Positions 48,001-59,040 of a DNA stretch of 64,000 nt are shown here, in pieces. The position numbers and the translations under genes are program-made. This stretch comes from Amaranthus tricolor (taxonomy: Eukaryota > Streptophyta > Magnoliopsida > Caryophyllales > Amaranthaceae). The notes under the pieces are model-generated. The model ran no database searches. It was not told the DNA's origin and worked only from the letters and a program-made list of their open reading frames with translations. Location of the stretch: positions 10,107,052 through 10,171,051 of the forward strand of contig NC_080049.1 of the NCBI RefSeq assembly GCF_026212465.1, written 5' to 3'. The stretch's first letter is position 1. Each line of letters begins with the position of its first letter.

Positions 48001-51000
48001 TTTTAGCTTGCATCTTTCTATGTGGCCTGGTTTGTGCTATTACCTTCAAAAATTTAACATGATAATCACTCCTCAACAATAACAAATTTGGCTTTGACTA
48101 ATACAATTGCGATCCACTCATATATATTCTATCTATCTTTAGACATTCCATTTGATTAGGCTGGAAGGAAACATTTCTTGATTTGTTAATTAGCATCTCA
48201 TGTTGTTATGTAGGTAATAACTGCCCAAAATTAGAGTAAGAAAAAGGCCAAGTAATTTCATCATATAAAAAAGTATTGGATGAGTAACTGGTTTACAATT
48301 TTATATGTTTACCTTCACACCTTGTTTAGCTTTTCATTGTGAGCATATTTAGACTCATCCTATCAACTAATATTCAGGGTATGGAGTATTTGTTGAGATG
48401 TAGGGAAGGAGGTCAAAGCTCTGCAAGGGAATTCTTGTCTTTCCTATCTGAATTTCAAAAAGCATCCAGGTTCGGTAACCCAAGGGTGGAAGAGTGCTTT
48501 GTTTTATTTTTTTTTTTTTATGATTTTGATTGATAAATTATTACTAGCAACTTCCTCTACTTCGATCAGTGAGTTTCAAGTGGTGCAATAAGATTGTATT
48601 AGAACCAGAAACAATTACTTAATCAAATTCAAACTACAAAAAGTAAAATAATAGCAGACAAGGAAACTAAGAGTAGCTGGACTACTGCAAAAAAAGTTCT
48701 GCCGTGGTAACTACCATAAATGGATGGCCAGCCACCTCCAACGCTTATCCAGGTGTTGAGGCATCAAGTAAATAGCCTCTGTATAATGAGTGCATTTCCA
48801 AATCCCTAACTATAAGACATTTTTTGTTGTTAGCTTAGTGCAAAAATACGGTTGCTGTCACAATTGAGTTATCGGACAATCTATGAAGCTTTTGTTAAAC
48901 AAATAGGTTTATTGAAGGCTATTATTGAGCTCTGAGGACTATCACAAGATTGAGTGCATCCTCGACAGGAATTGGGTTTAAGTATTGCTCATTTTGTAAG
49001 AATGAGTTTCAATGAGGATAGTTCATTGAGTGAGCAGTTGCTAGGGGTGTTCATAACCGGGTGCCTGGCATTTCAGGTACCCCAAAAGTCAGGTACCTAT
49101 TTTAACAGCCCGTGTACCGATCCGATTTATCCGGGTACCCAATATAAATCCGGTCGGGACATGGATATCCGGTTTTAATTTTGATGATTTTTTTAGAACT
49201 TTTGTGGCATAATTTTAATATGACAGGCAACAACATAATAAGAATCTGTGATTTAATAGTAATTTGTTAGGGAATCAGAAAAGAAGAACCTTGGCTACCT
49301 TATAAAGGAGCACCCTATGCGAACAAGTCATAGTTAGGCTATGTGAAGGCAGGGAAGGTTATTGAGATCTTGTGGTTTATGTCTATCTCATTGGTTAGGG
49401 GATTCTCTATATGTAATTGGTGATAGGGAAAGAAGAGGTGGCTTTACGATTATTGAGAACACTTCTTTAGGATATTGACATCTTGTAGTTTGTGTCTATC
49501 TCAATGGGTTTTAGGGGCTTCAATATATGTATTTGTGCTAGGGAGAGAAAAGGTGGTTTTATGACTGTTAAGAACTCTTCTTTAGGCTATTGAAATCTCG
49601 TGGTTTGTGTTTATCTCAATGGGTTTTAGGGGTTTCTCTATATGTGATTAGGTGTGGTAGGGAGAGAAAGGTGGTTCCATCACTAAGAGGGTTTGATGCT
49701 TATCTTAGGTAGTAAAAAAGATGGTATTGCCCTAGTTAGATGACCAGTTTATGTTGTTTGTTTTGGGGAATCATTGTGTGACCTCTAAGCTGGATAGAAC
49801 TATGCTTGTGAATAACTGGTTTGATTACATCCCGAAGTTGGTATTACATTACATTACATTAACCAAATGCGATTAATTGGCTCTCACCTAGGGTTGGGTT
49901 TGGGAGGGTCGGAAGTACGCAATTTTACTCTTGGTGATAACATTAGATTACATCCCGAAGTTGATAAATGAGTGGTTTTAAAATGTATGTGGGTCTTAAA
50001 CCATAATGTAAAGATTCAAATCGTAGAGTTAACATGAATGTTGAGCTGCAATGAGCACAACTTCTATGAGAGAGATAATGGTGAGAATAGAGTGGAGAAG
50101 GGAAAGATGGGACCTGAGTTGCGCAGGGGTGGAGTGTTGTATTGATGATGTAATACTATTGTGAAAGGCATTTAAGTTAAAAGTTGGTCAAAAGTTGGCG
50201 CATAATTTGGTGTCGTTAAAGAATATGTTAAAAGATTACAAGATAATTTTGAAAGTGAGTCTAAACTGGCTAAAAGTGCAACATTTAAAGAGTTTGTTCA
50301 AAAGTTTGTTGGTTGTCACGGGTAGAAGTTTCATTAATTAGTAAGAAGGGATTTTACTGGTGAACATAATACTACTCTAGAAATTTATTCTATGTGTGAG
50401 TTCCCGTCCAAGGATGAGTGGATTGGCTTGAGAGATTTTTAGATGTTGATTAGCGTCATTGGAATTTTTCAGTGTGAAGGCTGCTCTTAAACGTGCTTGC
50501 AGGTCTTTAGAGATTTCTCCAAATATTAACGGAATTTAAAACTTGTTCTGAGGAGTGTTCCTTTCTGGTGATAGGATGAGTTTGAACTATACCTTATACC
50601 TTAGTTGCTTAGGAGTAAACATTGGTAAGATTCAAACACATTACTCCACTTATGAGTATTTCTAAGATTTTGATTGTGGTAATACCTAGTATGATTTCAA
50701 ATAGCCATAGTACTTATTCGGGGGGGGGGGGGGGGGGGGGGGGGGTGGGGGAGGGGGAAGGGGTGGAAGAGACACATTTTGTTGCTGTTTGTGGCTTATT
50801 GCAGTTTACTGAGGTGATGAATGATTTTCATAGAGATTGGATGTCATGTACTGGTATAAATTTGATAAAGTTTTTCCAAGTTATTCAGATAAGGTGATGA
50901 AGAATCAAGGATTTGGTTAAGTTCGTCGTGTTGGTAAATGGGTGACATATATACCTGTGCAATGGGTTGGACCCCCATTGGGGCCCCTGATTCGACCCTC

Positions 51001-52833
51001 AATAAGGGTTGTAAACGGGGTGGGTTGTGAAAGGATTGGGCTGAAAACTAAACTTCAGAAAACATAAAAGATAAGGGTTAGTTTAGAGTTCTAAAAGGGT
51101 TGTAAATGGGTTGTACCAATTAAAAACAAAGGGTTGCATACTCGGTCTCGTCATTGTTATTGTCTTGGATCTCCATTAGTTTTCTCATCTTCTACTTGCA
51201 TTGTTCACTGGATAACTTCCTCTCTGTTCTCGGCAATACCTCAGGCCTCACTATTGATGTTTGTTAAATTTGTGTCAATATTTATTTAATTTTTTTTACT
51301 CGTTTTAGAATCATAGAATTATTTTGATGAGAAATGGACATTTTTGCTAGTTATCTTAATGTTACAAATTTAATACTCTACTTAAATATTAACGGCTACT
51401 CTTCTGAGAGACCGTCTTTCAAAGAGATGACCTCAAAACAAAAGGCTCACCTTTTTATTTTCTCATTGATTTGTATTATTTGAGCTATTTAGCCCATATA
51501 TCTAATGCGTCTCTCGGGAGATCGTCTCTCACAATAATTTGTGAAATATTAATTATTTCACGCTATACTTCTCCATTTCACATTAAGGGCATGCTTGGAA
51601 GGGTGTAAATATTTAAGGGGAGAAATAAAGTCAAATTAATGAAAAGAAAGCAAATAGAGATGCATTTGAAGCAGTTGAGATAGTTGTGAAGAAATTAAAA
51701 TGAGCATGAAATAAAAATAATAAAGGAAAAAGAAGTTGATTTCCCCTATTATGGAGGTAATACATTCCCCCACCCTCCCCTAGGGTAAATATTTACGCCA
51801 CAAAATTGAGAGCTTCCTTTATTTTTCATTACTTTGCAACTATTCTTTCATTTTTACAACAATTAAATTTCACTAATTTCTCATTTAACAACTTTATTTT
51901 CTTACTTACTTTTTTTACCCCTTAAATATTTACACCCTATCCAAGCATGCCCTAATTAATACTAAATTTTGAAGATATAAAATACACAGGCCGGATCGGA
52001 GCGGGTTGGATTGGGCTTGATAGACTTGACGCGTTTAAAGCCCATTTATATATTTGTAAGATCCGAACCCGGCCCGTTGCACAAGCCTAATGACAGAAGA
52101 TGGTTTGGAATTATGAGTTCGATTCTTTTCCCTTCTGATGTTTGAGCAAGATATCTTTAGGTTAAAAAAATGTGTTACTTTTAGATGCTTTCACAAGATC
52201 AAGCATTCAAAAGCACTTCACGAAAAGGAAGAATGACAATCGGTAGCCAGTAATAATCACCACAAGATCAAGCTTAATTTCAGAAAGAGTGTCCGAAATA
52301 TATTCTAATAACCTAGTTCACTTCCACTCTGTAGTTTCTTGTACTTCAACTTTTAACATGACAGTACTGCTGACATTTTCAGGAATTTTGCAAAGAGGCA
52401 ACTGACATGGTTCCGTAATGAGCCTATTTATCATTGGCTCAATGCTTCTAGACCCATGGTATGCATTCCTTCTCGTGCACCTTTAGTTTGATCGGGTTGG
52501 TGGCAGAGATCCATTAAGCTTCTAATACAATATTCATCTGCATGATCTCTGCAGGAGCAGGTCCTGAATTTCATCCAGGACGCATACCTTGACCAAAATA
52601 CAACTTTGACAGTACCAGAATCCCTGAGAATGAAGAATAATATTTCTAATCATCGAGAAATGGCTGAACTAAAGGCATACAGGACAAGAAATAGGTACAA
52701 TAGTTAACACGTTATCTTTGAGATTGAAATTGGGACTATTTCTGAGATCAATTATTTCGCTCACATTTGAAGGCATTTTGTTTCACAAGAAGATTGTGCT
52801 GATATTCTGACATGGATAAGAACTGAAGGATAA
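36006..52833 (+). CDS. IPT9: tRNA dimethylallyltransferase, IPT9 type (11 exons)
   Basis: Exons 36006-36239, 37425-37478, 37864-37906, 38379-38487, 38883-39081, 46789-47002, 47737-47831, 48378-48469, 52383-52458, 52555-52694 and 52773-52833 splice into 438 residues plus stop with GT-AG borders. The enzyme family moves the dimethylallyl group of DMAPP to N6 of adenosine 37 in tRNAs reading UNN codons, the source of cis-zeatin-type cytokinins. Visible motifs are the P-loop GPTGAGKS (residues 50-57), [28 protein letters not shown] (139-147) and [14 protein letters not shown]. Residues 1-40 are basic and Ser-rich, possibly an organelle transit peptide. [16 protein letters not shown] and [10 protein letters not shown] fit Arabidopsis IPT9 rather than IPT2, by memory. 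Intron 5 (7.7 kb) and intron 8 (3.9 kb) are swollen by transposons, yet every exon is intact. Confidence 0.93.
39424..40237 (-). repeat. 3' LTR of the nested Copia element
   Basis: 814 bp. Collinear with the other LTR, with scattered substitutions and small indels. Confidence 0.9.
40354..43736 (-). pseudogene. Copia gag-pol polyprotein, decayed
   Basis: Starts [20 protein letters not shown] (UBN2-type gag). It has a CCHC knuckle [14 protein letters not shown] near 43040-43075, a protease site [14 protein letters not shown] near 42870, an integrase tail with [10 protein letters not shown], a reverse transcriptase with [12 protein letters not shown] near 41300, RNase H, and an end at GLAPCLM-stop (40354). 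Several frameshifts and stops interrupt it. The protease site has Arg where Gly is normal. The integrase reads from KLWHLRH directly to the PQQNGVAE part, so most of the catalytic core is deleted. It cannot encode a working polyprotein. Confidence 0.9.
43796..44638 (-). repeat. 5' LTR of the nested Copia element
   Basis: 843 bp. Carries a short extra segment near 44545-44565 compared with its partner. Confidence 0.9.
46149..46503 (-). repeat. 5' LTR of the Ty3/gypsy-derived element
   Basis: 355 bp. Its sequence from CCAATTGGACTAAAACAGTA onward matches the interrupted left copy on both sides of the Copia insertion, and a diverged version starts at about 63810. Confidence 0.85.
49042..49190. 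mobile_element. hAT-like terminal fragment in IPT9 intron 8
   Basis: Starts TAGGGGTGTTCATAACCGGG, a typical plant hAT end, followed by repeated GGTACC/GGGTACC words. No matching right end was found, so it looks truncated or the far end has decayed. Confidence 0.6.
49361..49705. repeat. Three tandem about 114-bp units in IPT9 intron 8
   Basis: Units start at ATTGAGATCT (49361), ATTGACATCT (49473) and ATTGAAATCT (49589). Each continues with TGT-GTTT-TGT-TATCTCA and ends with an AAGA-GGTGG or AAAGGTGG segment followed by a CTTCTTTAGG-type join. Confidence 0.85.
50720..50745 (+). repeat. 26-base poly(G) run in IPT9 intron 8
   Basis: Twenty-six uninterrupted G residues followed by TGGGGGAGGGGGAAGGGG. 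Such a run can form G-quadruplexes and is error-prone for polymerases and sequencers, so its exact length is uncertain. Confidence 0.9.
51399..51534. mobile_element. Short MITE-like element
   Basis: Imperfect inverted ends TGAGAGACCGTCTTTCAAAG and GTGAGAGACGATCTCCCGAG (reverse complement) enclose about 80 bp of AT-rich DNA. No target duplication was settled. Confidence 0.45.
51587..51952. mobile_element. Tourist-like MITE (PIF/Harbinger type), 366 bp
   Basis: Inverted ends begin GGGCATGCTTGGA on both sides and stay alike through GGGTGTAAATATTTAAGGGG. They are flanked by TAA (51584-51586 and 51953-51955), the expected 3-bp target duplication. It lies inside the hAT-like element. Confidence 0.88.
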
Positions 52834-53528
52834 TTTTAGAGGATATATATTTACGTTGTACAAGAATCAGGGACCAGGAAGAATCATAATGACTTTGAAG
52901 AACCAGGATGTCTTATAAACTTGTGCTTGTGCCTCCTGATTGATCTCCCAAAAACACATTGCTACATTTGTTGCCACTACAAAAGCTGTGGGAAGGTAAG
53001 GTATGAGAACACTGACGAGTGACTCCCCCTCGCTCTTACTCGTGATTTTCAGTGATACCAACAATTGAATGTTGTCATCTGCCATACTGTTTTAAGTCGG
53101 ATAGGAAATTCAATCGATAGAGAACAGTTTTTTCAATTTCGACACACTTTGCCTGCTAAATTATTCTTAAATTATAGTATAACTAGTTTAGAAGCCCGTA
53201 CAATGCATGAAGTGTTTAAGAAAAGTATGTCAATATTTCATATTTTAATAAAATAATTACTTTGGATAACAATATAACTTAATAAAATATTTAATCTAAT
53301 TTATCTCGTAAATTTAACTAAAAGATAATTTTTAACGGTGTCCTAAAATTCAATCAAATAAAATAAAGTAACTATTTATAAATGAATTGAGTTTATTTTG
53401 AGTTGATTTAAACTAATTTATAAGGTTTTATTTTTGAACTAATTCAAACAACATTTAATAATTTAAATAAATAAAATCTTTAAAAGTATTTCTTTACTTA
53501 CATGTAAAATATTTTTTTTTTGAAACAA
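52834..53528. other. 3' flank of IPT9
   Basis: Presumed 3' UTR and spacer. A 72-codon minus-strand frame (52867-53085) shows no known domain and is judged chance. Confidence 0.5.
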
Positions 53529-53537
53529 TCAATTTCT

Positions 53538-53645
53538 GAGTCTATTCCCAAAATGTTGCAAAATAAAAAAATAATTCCCACTTTGCATTATTTGGGAAAG
53601 TATTTCCCACAATACCGTCCACGTGGAAAATTAAAATTTTTTTTT
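53538..53645. repeat. Left terminal inverted repeat of the MULE
   Basis: About 100 bp. Pairs with 57250-57357 with a few substitutions and indels. Confidence 0.9.
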
Positions 53646-53656
53646 TTTTCTAGATA

Positions 53657-53752
53657 AAACCGCCATCTCAAGTGGCGGTTTGCCTTAACCACAAAAACGT
53701 CATCTGAAGTGGCGGTTTGGTCCAGGTAAACCGCCACTTCATGTGGCGGTTT
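53657..53752. repeat. Left subterminal palindrome cluster of the MULE
   Basis: Three about 25-bp palindromes at 53657-53681, 53695-53718 and 53728-53752. The first has perfect 9-base arms AAACCGCCA/TGGCGGTTT. The third has perfect 10-base arms AAACCGCCAC/GTGGCGGTTT. The middle one has a decayed left arm. Confidence 0.9.
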
Positions 53753-54044
53753 GCTTGTGACTTTTTTTTTTTTTTTTTTAATTGCCTTAAGTTTTTTTTT
53801 CTTTCATTTTAAAATAGTGAACGCAACATGCATTAAACTAGTTCAATACCATCTATTCCATAATAATCAATTACGAACCGGATTGTTTTGAAAAAAATAA
53901 TTATGAAACTAATGCAAAGATATATTACAATTATGGAAACTCATACAAGAAGTTCAAGTCGTATAAGAATATACAAAGCTTGTTAAACTACAACCCCCGA
54001 CCCCTTTTGTTTTGCACACCGGTCGATGAGATGGTGTGAACTCG

Positions 54045-56667
54045 TCAACCTCCGCTACTGGGCCCGACATCGCCATGATCGCTGAAACATACATAAGTGT
54101 TATTAAAATCATTTAAATATTATCAGATTGAACATGTTGTTACAAAATTTAAAAAAAAAACATACTTTGTTGACCTTCGAGGGCATGTTTTCTTATTATG
54201 ACCACTACATCCACAAAAGGTACACGAGTTACGAGGACGCTTCAACGGTGCATCCATTTCGTTCCGTATACGAGTTGATCGCGGACGACCCTTTGCACGC
54301 TTCGTTGAGGGATCTGGAACAACTGTAGGACCATTCCAAGGATCGCAAGTAAACATGTCTGGAACGGGCATGAAAGACTTCTTATATGTCGATACGTATT
54401 TTGTAGTGCGAAATGAAGGGTCCACAAAAGCATCGTACGATATGTTACGAGCTCGACATACTGCAAGAACATGTGAGCACGGTAACTTGAAGATGGTTAG
54501 TTTCTGACATGTGCATGATGTTGCTGTGAGGTCAACCATGTAGGATTTTCCACCTTTTTCTGCTATCCTATTGCCACAACCAGTGGTGACCTCGAATATC
54601 CACGCACTGTGTCATATATCCTAACATCATGAAAGCGTGCTTTTTCAGCATTCTTATCAATCGTATCACTTGGTTTCTTCGCATACACATGTCCACTATC
54701 TAATCTGCTTCTCCCTAAATCCCTCCTTGTGGCAAAGTATTCGTTTACCCGGTAGAATGTCATCCTAACTAATGAAGTGATTGGGAGTGACCTGGCCCCT
54801 TTCATAACGCCGTTGAACGCTTCAGACATGTTTGTAGTTCTCACTCCATATCGATGCCCACCGTCATGAATCAAAGTCCATTGGCGCTCGGGAATAGAAC
54901 CGTCCACTAAGTACTTGTACGCGTCCTCATTAAGCTCTTTAAGGCGATTCATGTAAAAATTATACTTCCGAATCTTTGTTTGTTCAGAAGCTTTTCCAAA
55001 TAAGTTCTTAACCGCTATGTTTTTAAACTTCTTATGCACGTTTGAAGCTAGATGACGTTTACAAAACCGAATGCATATGGTTCTTCCCAATCTTTTCCAA
55101 CTCTGTTCATTGCATGCAAAATTCCCTTGTGACGATCAGATATAACACATAAGCCGTCCCTCTTAGTGACATAATGCCTTATACAATCCAAGAACCAACT
55201 CCATGTGTCGCTGCTCTCTCCCTCCACAACGGCAAAGGCAAGTGGGAACAACTGAGAATTTGCATCTATGGACATACCAATCATAAGTGTGCCTCTGTAC
55301 TTTCCGTACAAATGTGTACCATCTATAGAAATAAGGGGACGACAGTGGGGAAAACCCTTAATGGATGGTCCGAAAGCCCAGAACATTCGCTGAAACATCA
55401 CTTTGGTAGGATCCATTGTTGGTTGGACTTCCCATTGCACCACTGTTCCTGGATTAGATTGCATTAATGCCTGCACGTACCGTGGAAGCTCCTCAAAGGA
55501 CTTATCCCAATCCCCAAACACTTTTGTTATAGCCTTATTTTTGGCCAACCAAGCTCTCTTATATGTTATTACAAATCCGTATTTATTTTTTACAAAATTA
55601 ACGATTGACTTCACCTTAAACGCTGGATCAACTCTAATCATATCCACGATAAGATCAGCAACAAATTCAGAAGTAAGGAGGGGATGGTCGTCACTGTAAT
55701 GTACTGAGCAATCTTGATTATGACCCTTATATCGCACAATCTTAAATGATCCCGTTGCGGTCATAACAGCTCGCATCCTCCATTCACAACCTATATCCTC
55801 CGCATTAGTGCATTGGATAACGTACTTTGAAGGCTCCGACTCAATTACACGGAAGTTTCTATTATTAGAAATCGCCCATGCTTTAACATTCTTCTTAAGG
55901 TGGTCTAAGGAGCTAAACTCTTGCCCTATCCTAAAGTCTCCATTTTCATTCATGGAGTTGTCATCGTTCCAGGTCATCCATGCATCAATCAATCTTTGAT
56001 CAACCTCATCAATTCTAAGCCAATCTTGAGATGGAGCACCATTTCTAATCGCTGCATCTAGAGCTTCTCTTCTTTCATCATCCTCTTCTGAATCAGAATC
56101 AATATGCTCATCCTCCTGATCTAAAGAGTCAACCTCGTTCGCATTAAGGCTACCCAAGTGACTCGTGGAAAAGGTGTTCATTACACCACCACCAATGCCA
56201 CGTGAATGAGTTGGAGAGCTATTCTCATCCAAGTGCTCATTAACGTAATTTGGGTTACTTAACATTTCTGTGAATGTATCATGGCGTACACTAGGACCTG
56301 ATTCTGGAAGTTCCATGCTACTCATGACTTCCCTCGCATTATCCAAACTTGCAACCAATTCAACATAAACCTCCATTGCCGTTCCAGGGGCTTGTGATGC
56401 CGTATAAGCAAGAGCACTTATGCTTTCATCATTCTTAATCGGGACTAACACATTTTTCCCAGTCACCGGATATTTTATCTCCAATTTTAACATAAAAGAG
56501 TTGCGATCACAACCAATTACATCATAGACTTTGCTAACAAACACCTCAAAAGTCGTATTTTGACGATGGATAAACATCACTGTATTTATTCCTCCATTAT
56601 ACCCAACATCGGATCCAGTATAACTTACTTCCCCACCCCAATACACTATAACGGGATAATGATCCAT
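54045..56667 (-). pseudogene. MuDR-type MULE transposase, two frameshifts
   Basis: The reading starts at MDHYPVIVYWGGEV (ATG at 56667), preceded by TTTGCAG, a likely acceptor of a 5' UTR intron with donor near 56896. In order: a PB1-like N-terminal region; an acidic linker; the MuDR DNA-binding segment (FRIGQEFSSLDHLKKNVKAW); the DDE catalytic part (ISIDGTHLYGKYRGTLM and CVISDRHKGILHAM hold two catalytic Asp); a TTNMSEAFNGV segment; a SWIM zinc finger (CTCQKLTIFKLPCSH); and a CTFCGCSGHNKKTC knuckle. The frame slips near 55067-55073 and again near 54592-54597, each like loss of one base, while coding similarity continues on both sides. The main frame ends at 54123. A small terminal intron ending at the TTTCAG before 54082, with a stop at 54045, is possible. 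Confidence 0.88.
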
Positions 56668-57098
56668 ATTCTGCAAATACAAAGTAATAAACTTTCATTG
56701 AAGCATATCATCAAACACTTTATATGCATACAAACCAAATCCTAAAATTCAACTACAAATGTGTAAAATGTAAGCTTATATCATGAAAACAAGAGAATTT
56801 ATCAAACAATCAATGTATTTATAACTTCAATTGAAAACAATAATGAACAAATATTCAATTTGCAAATTGAAATAAATTAGGGTTATGTTATTACCTTAAA
56901 TGATGATGAATATGAACAAGTAAAGAAGGAGAAGATGAGAATGTAGTTGATTAATTTAGTTAAATGAGAGGAATTGTGAATATGAAGTAAATGAGAATTG
57001 AAGACTTTTTTTTTTAGATAACCGGCAGCAGCGAAGGGAAGGAAGCAAATGAAATGAGTGAAGAAAAAGAACAGATACTGCCGTTTTGTACAGGTATA

Positions 57099-57229
57099 AA
57101 ACCGCCACTTCAAGTGGCGGTTTACCCAAATTTTTTTTTTTTTTAAAAATAAAAAAATTACCAAACCGCCATTTCATCTGGCGATTTTCTTCAATTCCCT
57201 AAACAAAACCGCTACCTCAAGTAGCGGTT
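57099..57229. repeat. Right subterminal palindrome cluster of the MULE
   Basis: Three palindromes at 57099-57123, 57163-57187 and 57207-57229. The first is perfect, with 12-base arms around a single central C. The third carries compensating changes (AACCGCTAC/GTAGCGGTT). Confidence 0.9.
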
Positions 57230-57249
57230 ATATTAAAAATAAAAAAAAA

Positions 57250-57357
57250 AAAAAATTTCAAAATAATCCTACGTGGACGGTAAAGTGGGAATTACTTTCC
57301 CATTTTAAGGAAAGTGGGAATTATTTTTTTATTTTGCAATATTGTGGGAATAGACTC
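57250..57357. repeat. Right terminal inverted repeat of the MULE
   Basis: Reverse complement matches 53538-53645. Confidence 0.9.
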
Positions 57358-57366
57358 TCAATTTCT

Positions 57367-59040
57367 TAAAGATTTTTGTTTTAGTATAAAAAATTAATGT
57401 GATGAACTCTTTTAATACTTGTCTTTATTTAGTTATAAATTTATTCAGGAAAATAAATTTCCATGCAATCAATAATTATAGTCTTACTAAAAATACTTAC
57501 CTAATTTAACTCTAAATATATTTGAGAAAATTCTAAAAAGCCGTCATGTATTTTTTTTCAGTTGTTTTATTAGTATTTATTTATTATTTATTTATATTTA
57601 TGATAGAAATATATTGGGATAGGTTCAGCAAACACAGGAGCCTATGGCCTATGCTATGTATTACAACCTTTTTCCCCATGAAATATAGCAATAAAACACA
57701 AAAGTAAATTTTTTTTTAACTTATTTTTTAAACTATTTGAAAATAAGTGTCATGCGGAATTATTTGCAAAAATAAGCTTTTAGGGAATTTTTGTATCCTA
57801 ATGGGCTGGGACCTGGGTTCAAATCAGATAAGGGGGAAAATGCTGTTTCACTAAAACGGAATGGCAGCGTTTTCATGACTTGTATTTTTTGCTGCATTTT
57901 TTTAGTTGTTGGTGTCAAATACCTAGTGTCACACAATGAAAACTTGCATAGACAGCTAGCTAATTGAGGCTAGTGTTCGGCTGTACGTGGTGGCTGTGAG
58001 GGCTGATCGTCTGGCGGCTGCAGGCGACATTGAGGGCGGTACAAGAGATGCAGGGAAGTCTCATCACCTTTGTTGATCATCGTCTTCACCATCATCATCT
58101 ACGGTGCATCATCACCATGTTAAACCAGTCATGTTCAACCACTCTTCCCAAATATATTTTCATATTAACTTCCAAATAAATTGTCACCATCGTCTTCACC
58201 ATCTCGATAATATACTATATAAAAGCTTAATGTATATATCATGGCAAAATCCTCTTTTCATTATCATTATTATCATATTTATCATAAAATGAATCTGGTA
58301 AATACAACAACTATATGCCATTGTTATGAAACTTTGACAAAATTTTAAAAACCATAAAATGAATCTAGAATGTTCCAACAGCTTATAGCCTTCTAGCAAG
58401 GAGTCTCCTAAAAATTGAATCAATGTAGTCCCCTGATCCACCTTTGTAAGACTGTGTAAAAGATTACCGAGTCCATGACTAGCTGGACTGTGAGAGTGGC
58501 AACAGTGGAGGGTACAATACTGAGTATTACAAGCAAGAGAAGGTGACTAGCGTCTACTTTCTAAAGATTATGTAGCTAGCATCATCGCCTTCGTTGATCA
58601 TAGCGTCTACAAGAAGACATGTATTAAAATTAAAAAAAGTGATGACAATATTAATAAATATAGAAATGTTTTAAAATAAAAGAGATGAATTAATAATAGA
58701 AATGTTAATTGCATAGGGATAGAAGGATTTTGTTCTTTTGTTATTCAATAAAATAAAATTGCTTCAAGGAATGCGCCAACATGAATTTTGTTGTCTACCC
58801 CACTTTCCCACATATCCATAATTTTTCTCTATAAATAATCGTCGTATTTTTTAATTGTGTCATTACTTTTTTTATAAATATACGAATTTTATTTGATGAG
58901 CCATATGGAGAGTTGTGTGGTACTTCTCTGGGTGTGTTACAATGCACCATGGACCAACACATTAAAAGAGTTTTTATTTCTGCATTTGTTGAAAGGTGGT
59001 AGCTAAATAACAAAACCTTTAACATGCCTTAGGGGAGAAG
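57367..59040. other. Spacer, no gene recognised
   Basis: AT-rich, with CATCATCAT-type simple sequence near 58080-58120 and no domain-bearing frame. Confidence 0.5.

Larger units (their letters stand above)
50950..52089. mobile_element. hAT-like element, 1.14 kb, containing nested MITEs
   Basis: Inverted ends TATACCTGTGCAATGGG and TAGGCTTGTGCAACGGG (reverse complement of the right end) agree at 13 of 17 positions. The 8-bp flanks GTGACATA and ATGACAGA match at six positions. Both ends are rich in GGGTTG/CCCGGCCC-like words. No transposase. Confidence 0.65.
53538..57357 (-). mobile_element. Complete Mutator-like element (MULE), 3.8 kb
   Basis: Flanked by a perfect 9-bp target duplication TCAATTTCT (53529-53537 and 57358-57366). 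Terminal inverted repeats of about 100 bp begin GAGTCTATTCCC on both sides. They share TTGCAAAATAAAAAAATAAT, TCCCACTTT, GGGAAAGTA and ACCGTCCACGT in order. A MuDR-type transposase gene occupies the minus strand. Three short palindromes with an ACCGCCA/TGGCGGT core lie just inside each end. The unaltered target duplication suggests a fairly recent insertion. Confidence 0.95.

Noticed and set aside
49830..49870. Short ATTACATTACATT run as telomere-like repeat
   Set aside because: Only a few units and not the plant telomere unit TTTAGGG.
50622..50897. 91-codon frame with a glycine run
   Set aside because: The glycines come from the 26-base G run inside an IPT9 intron; no start context or homology.
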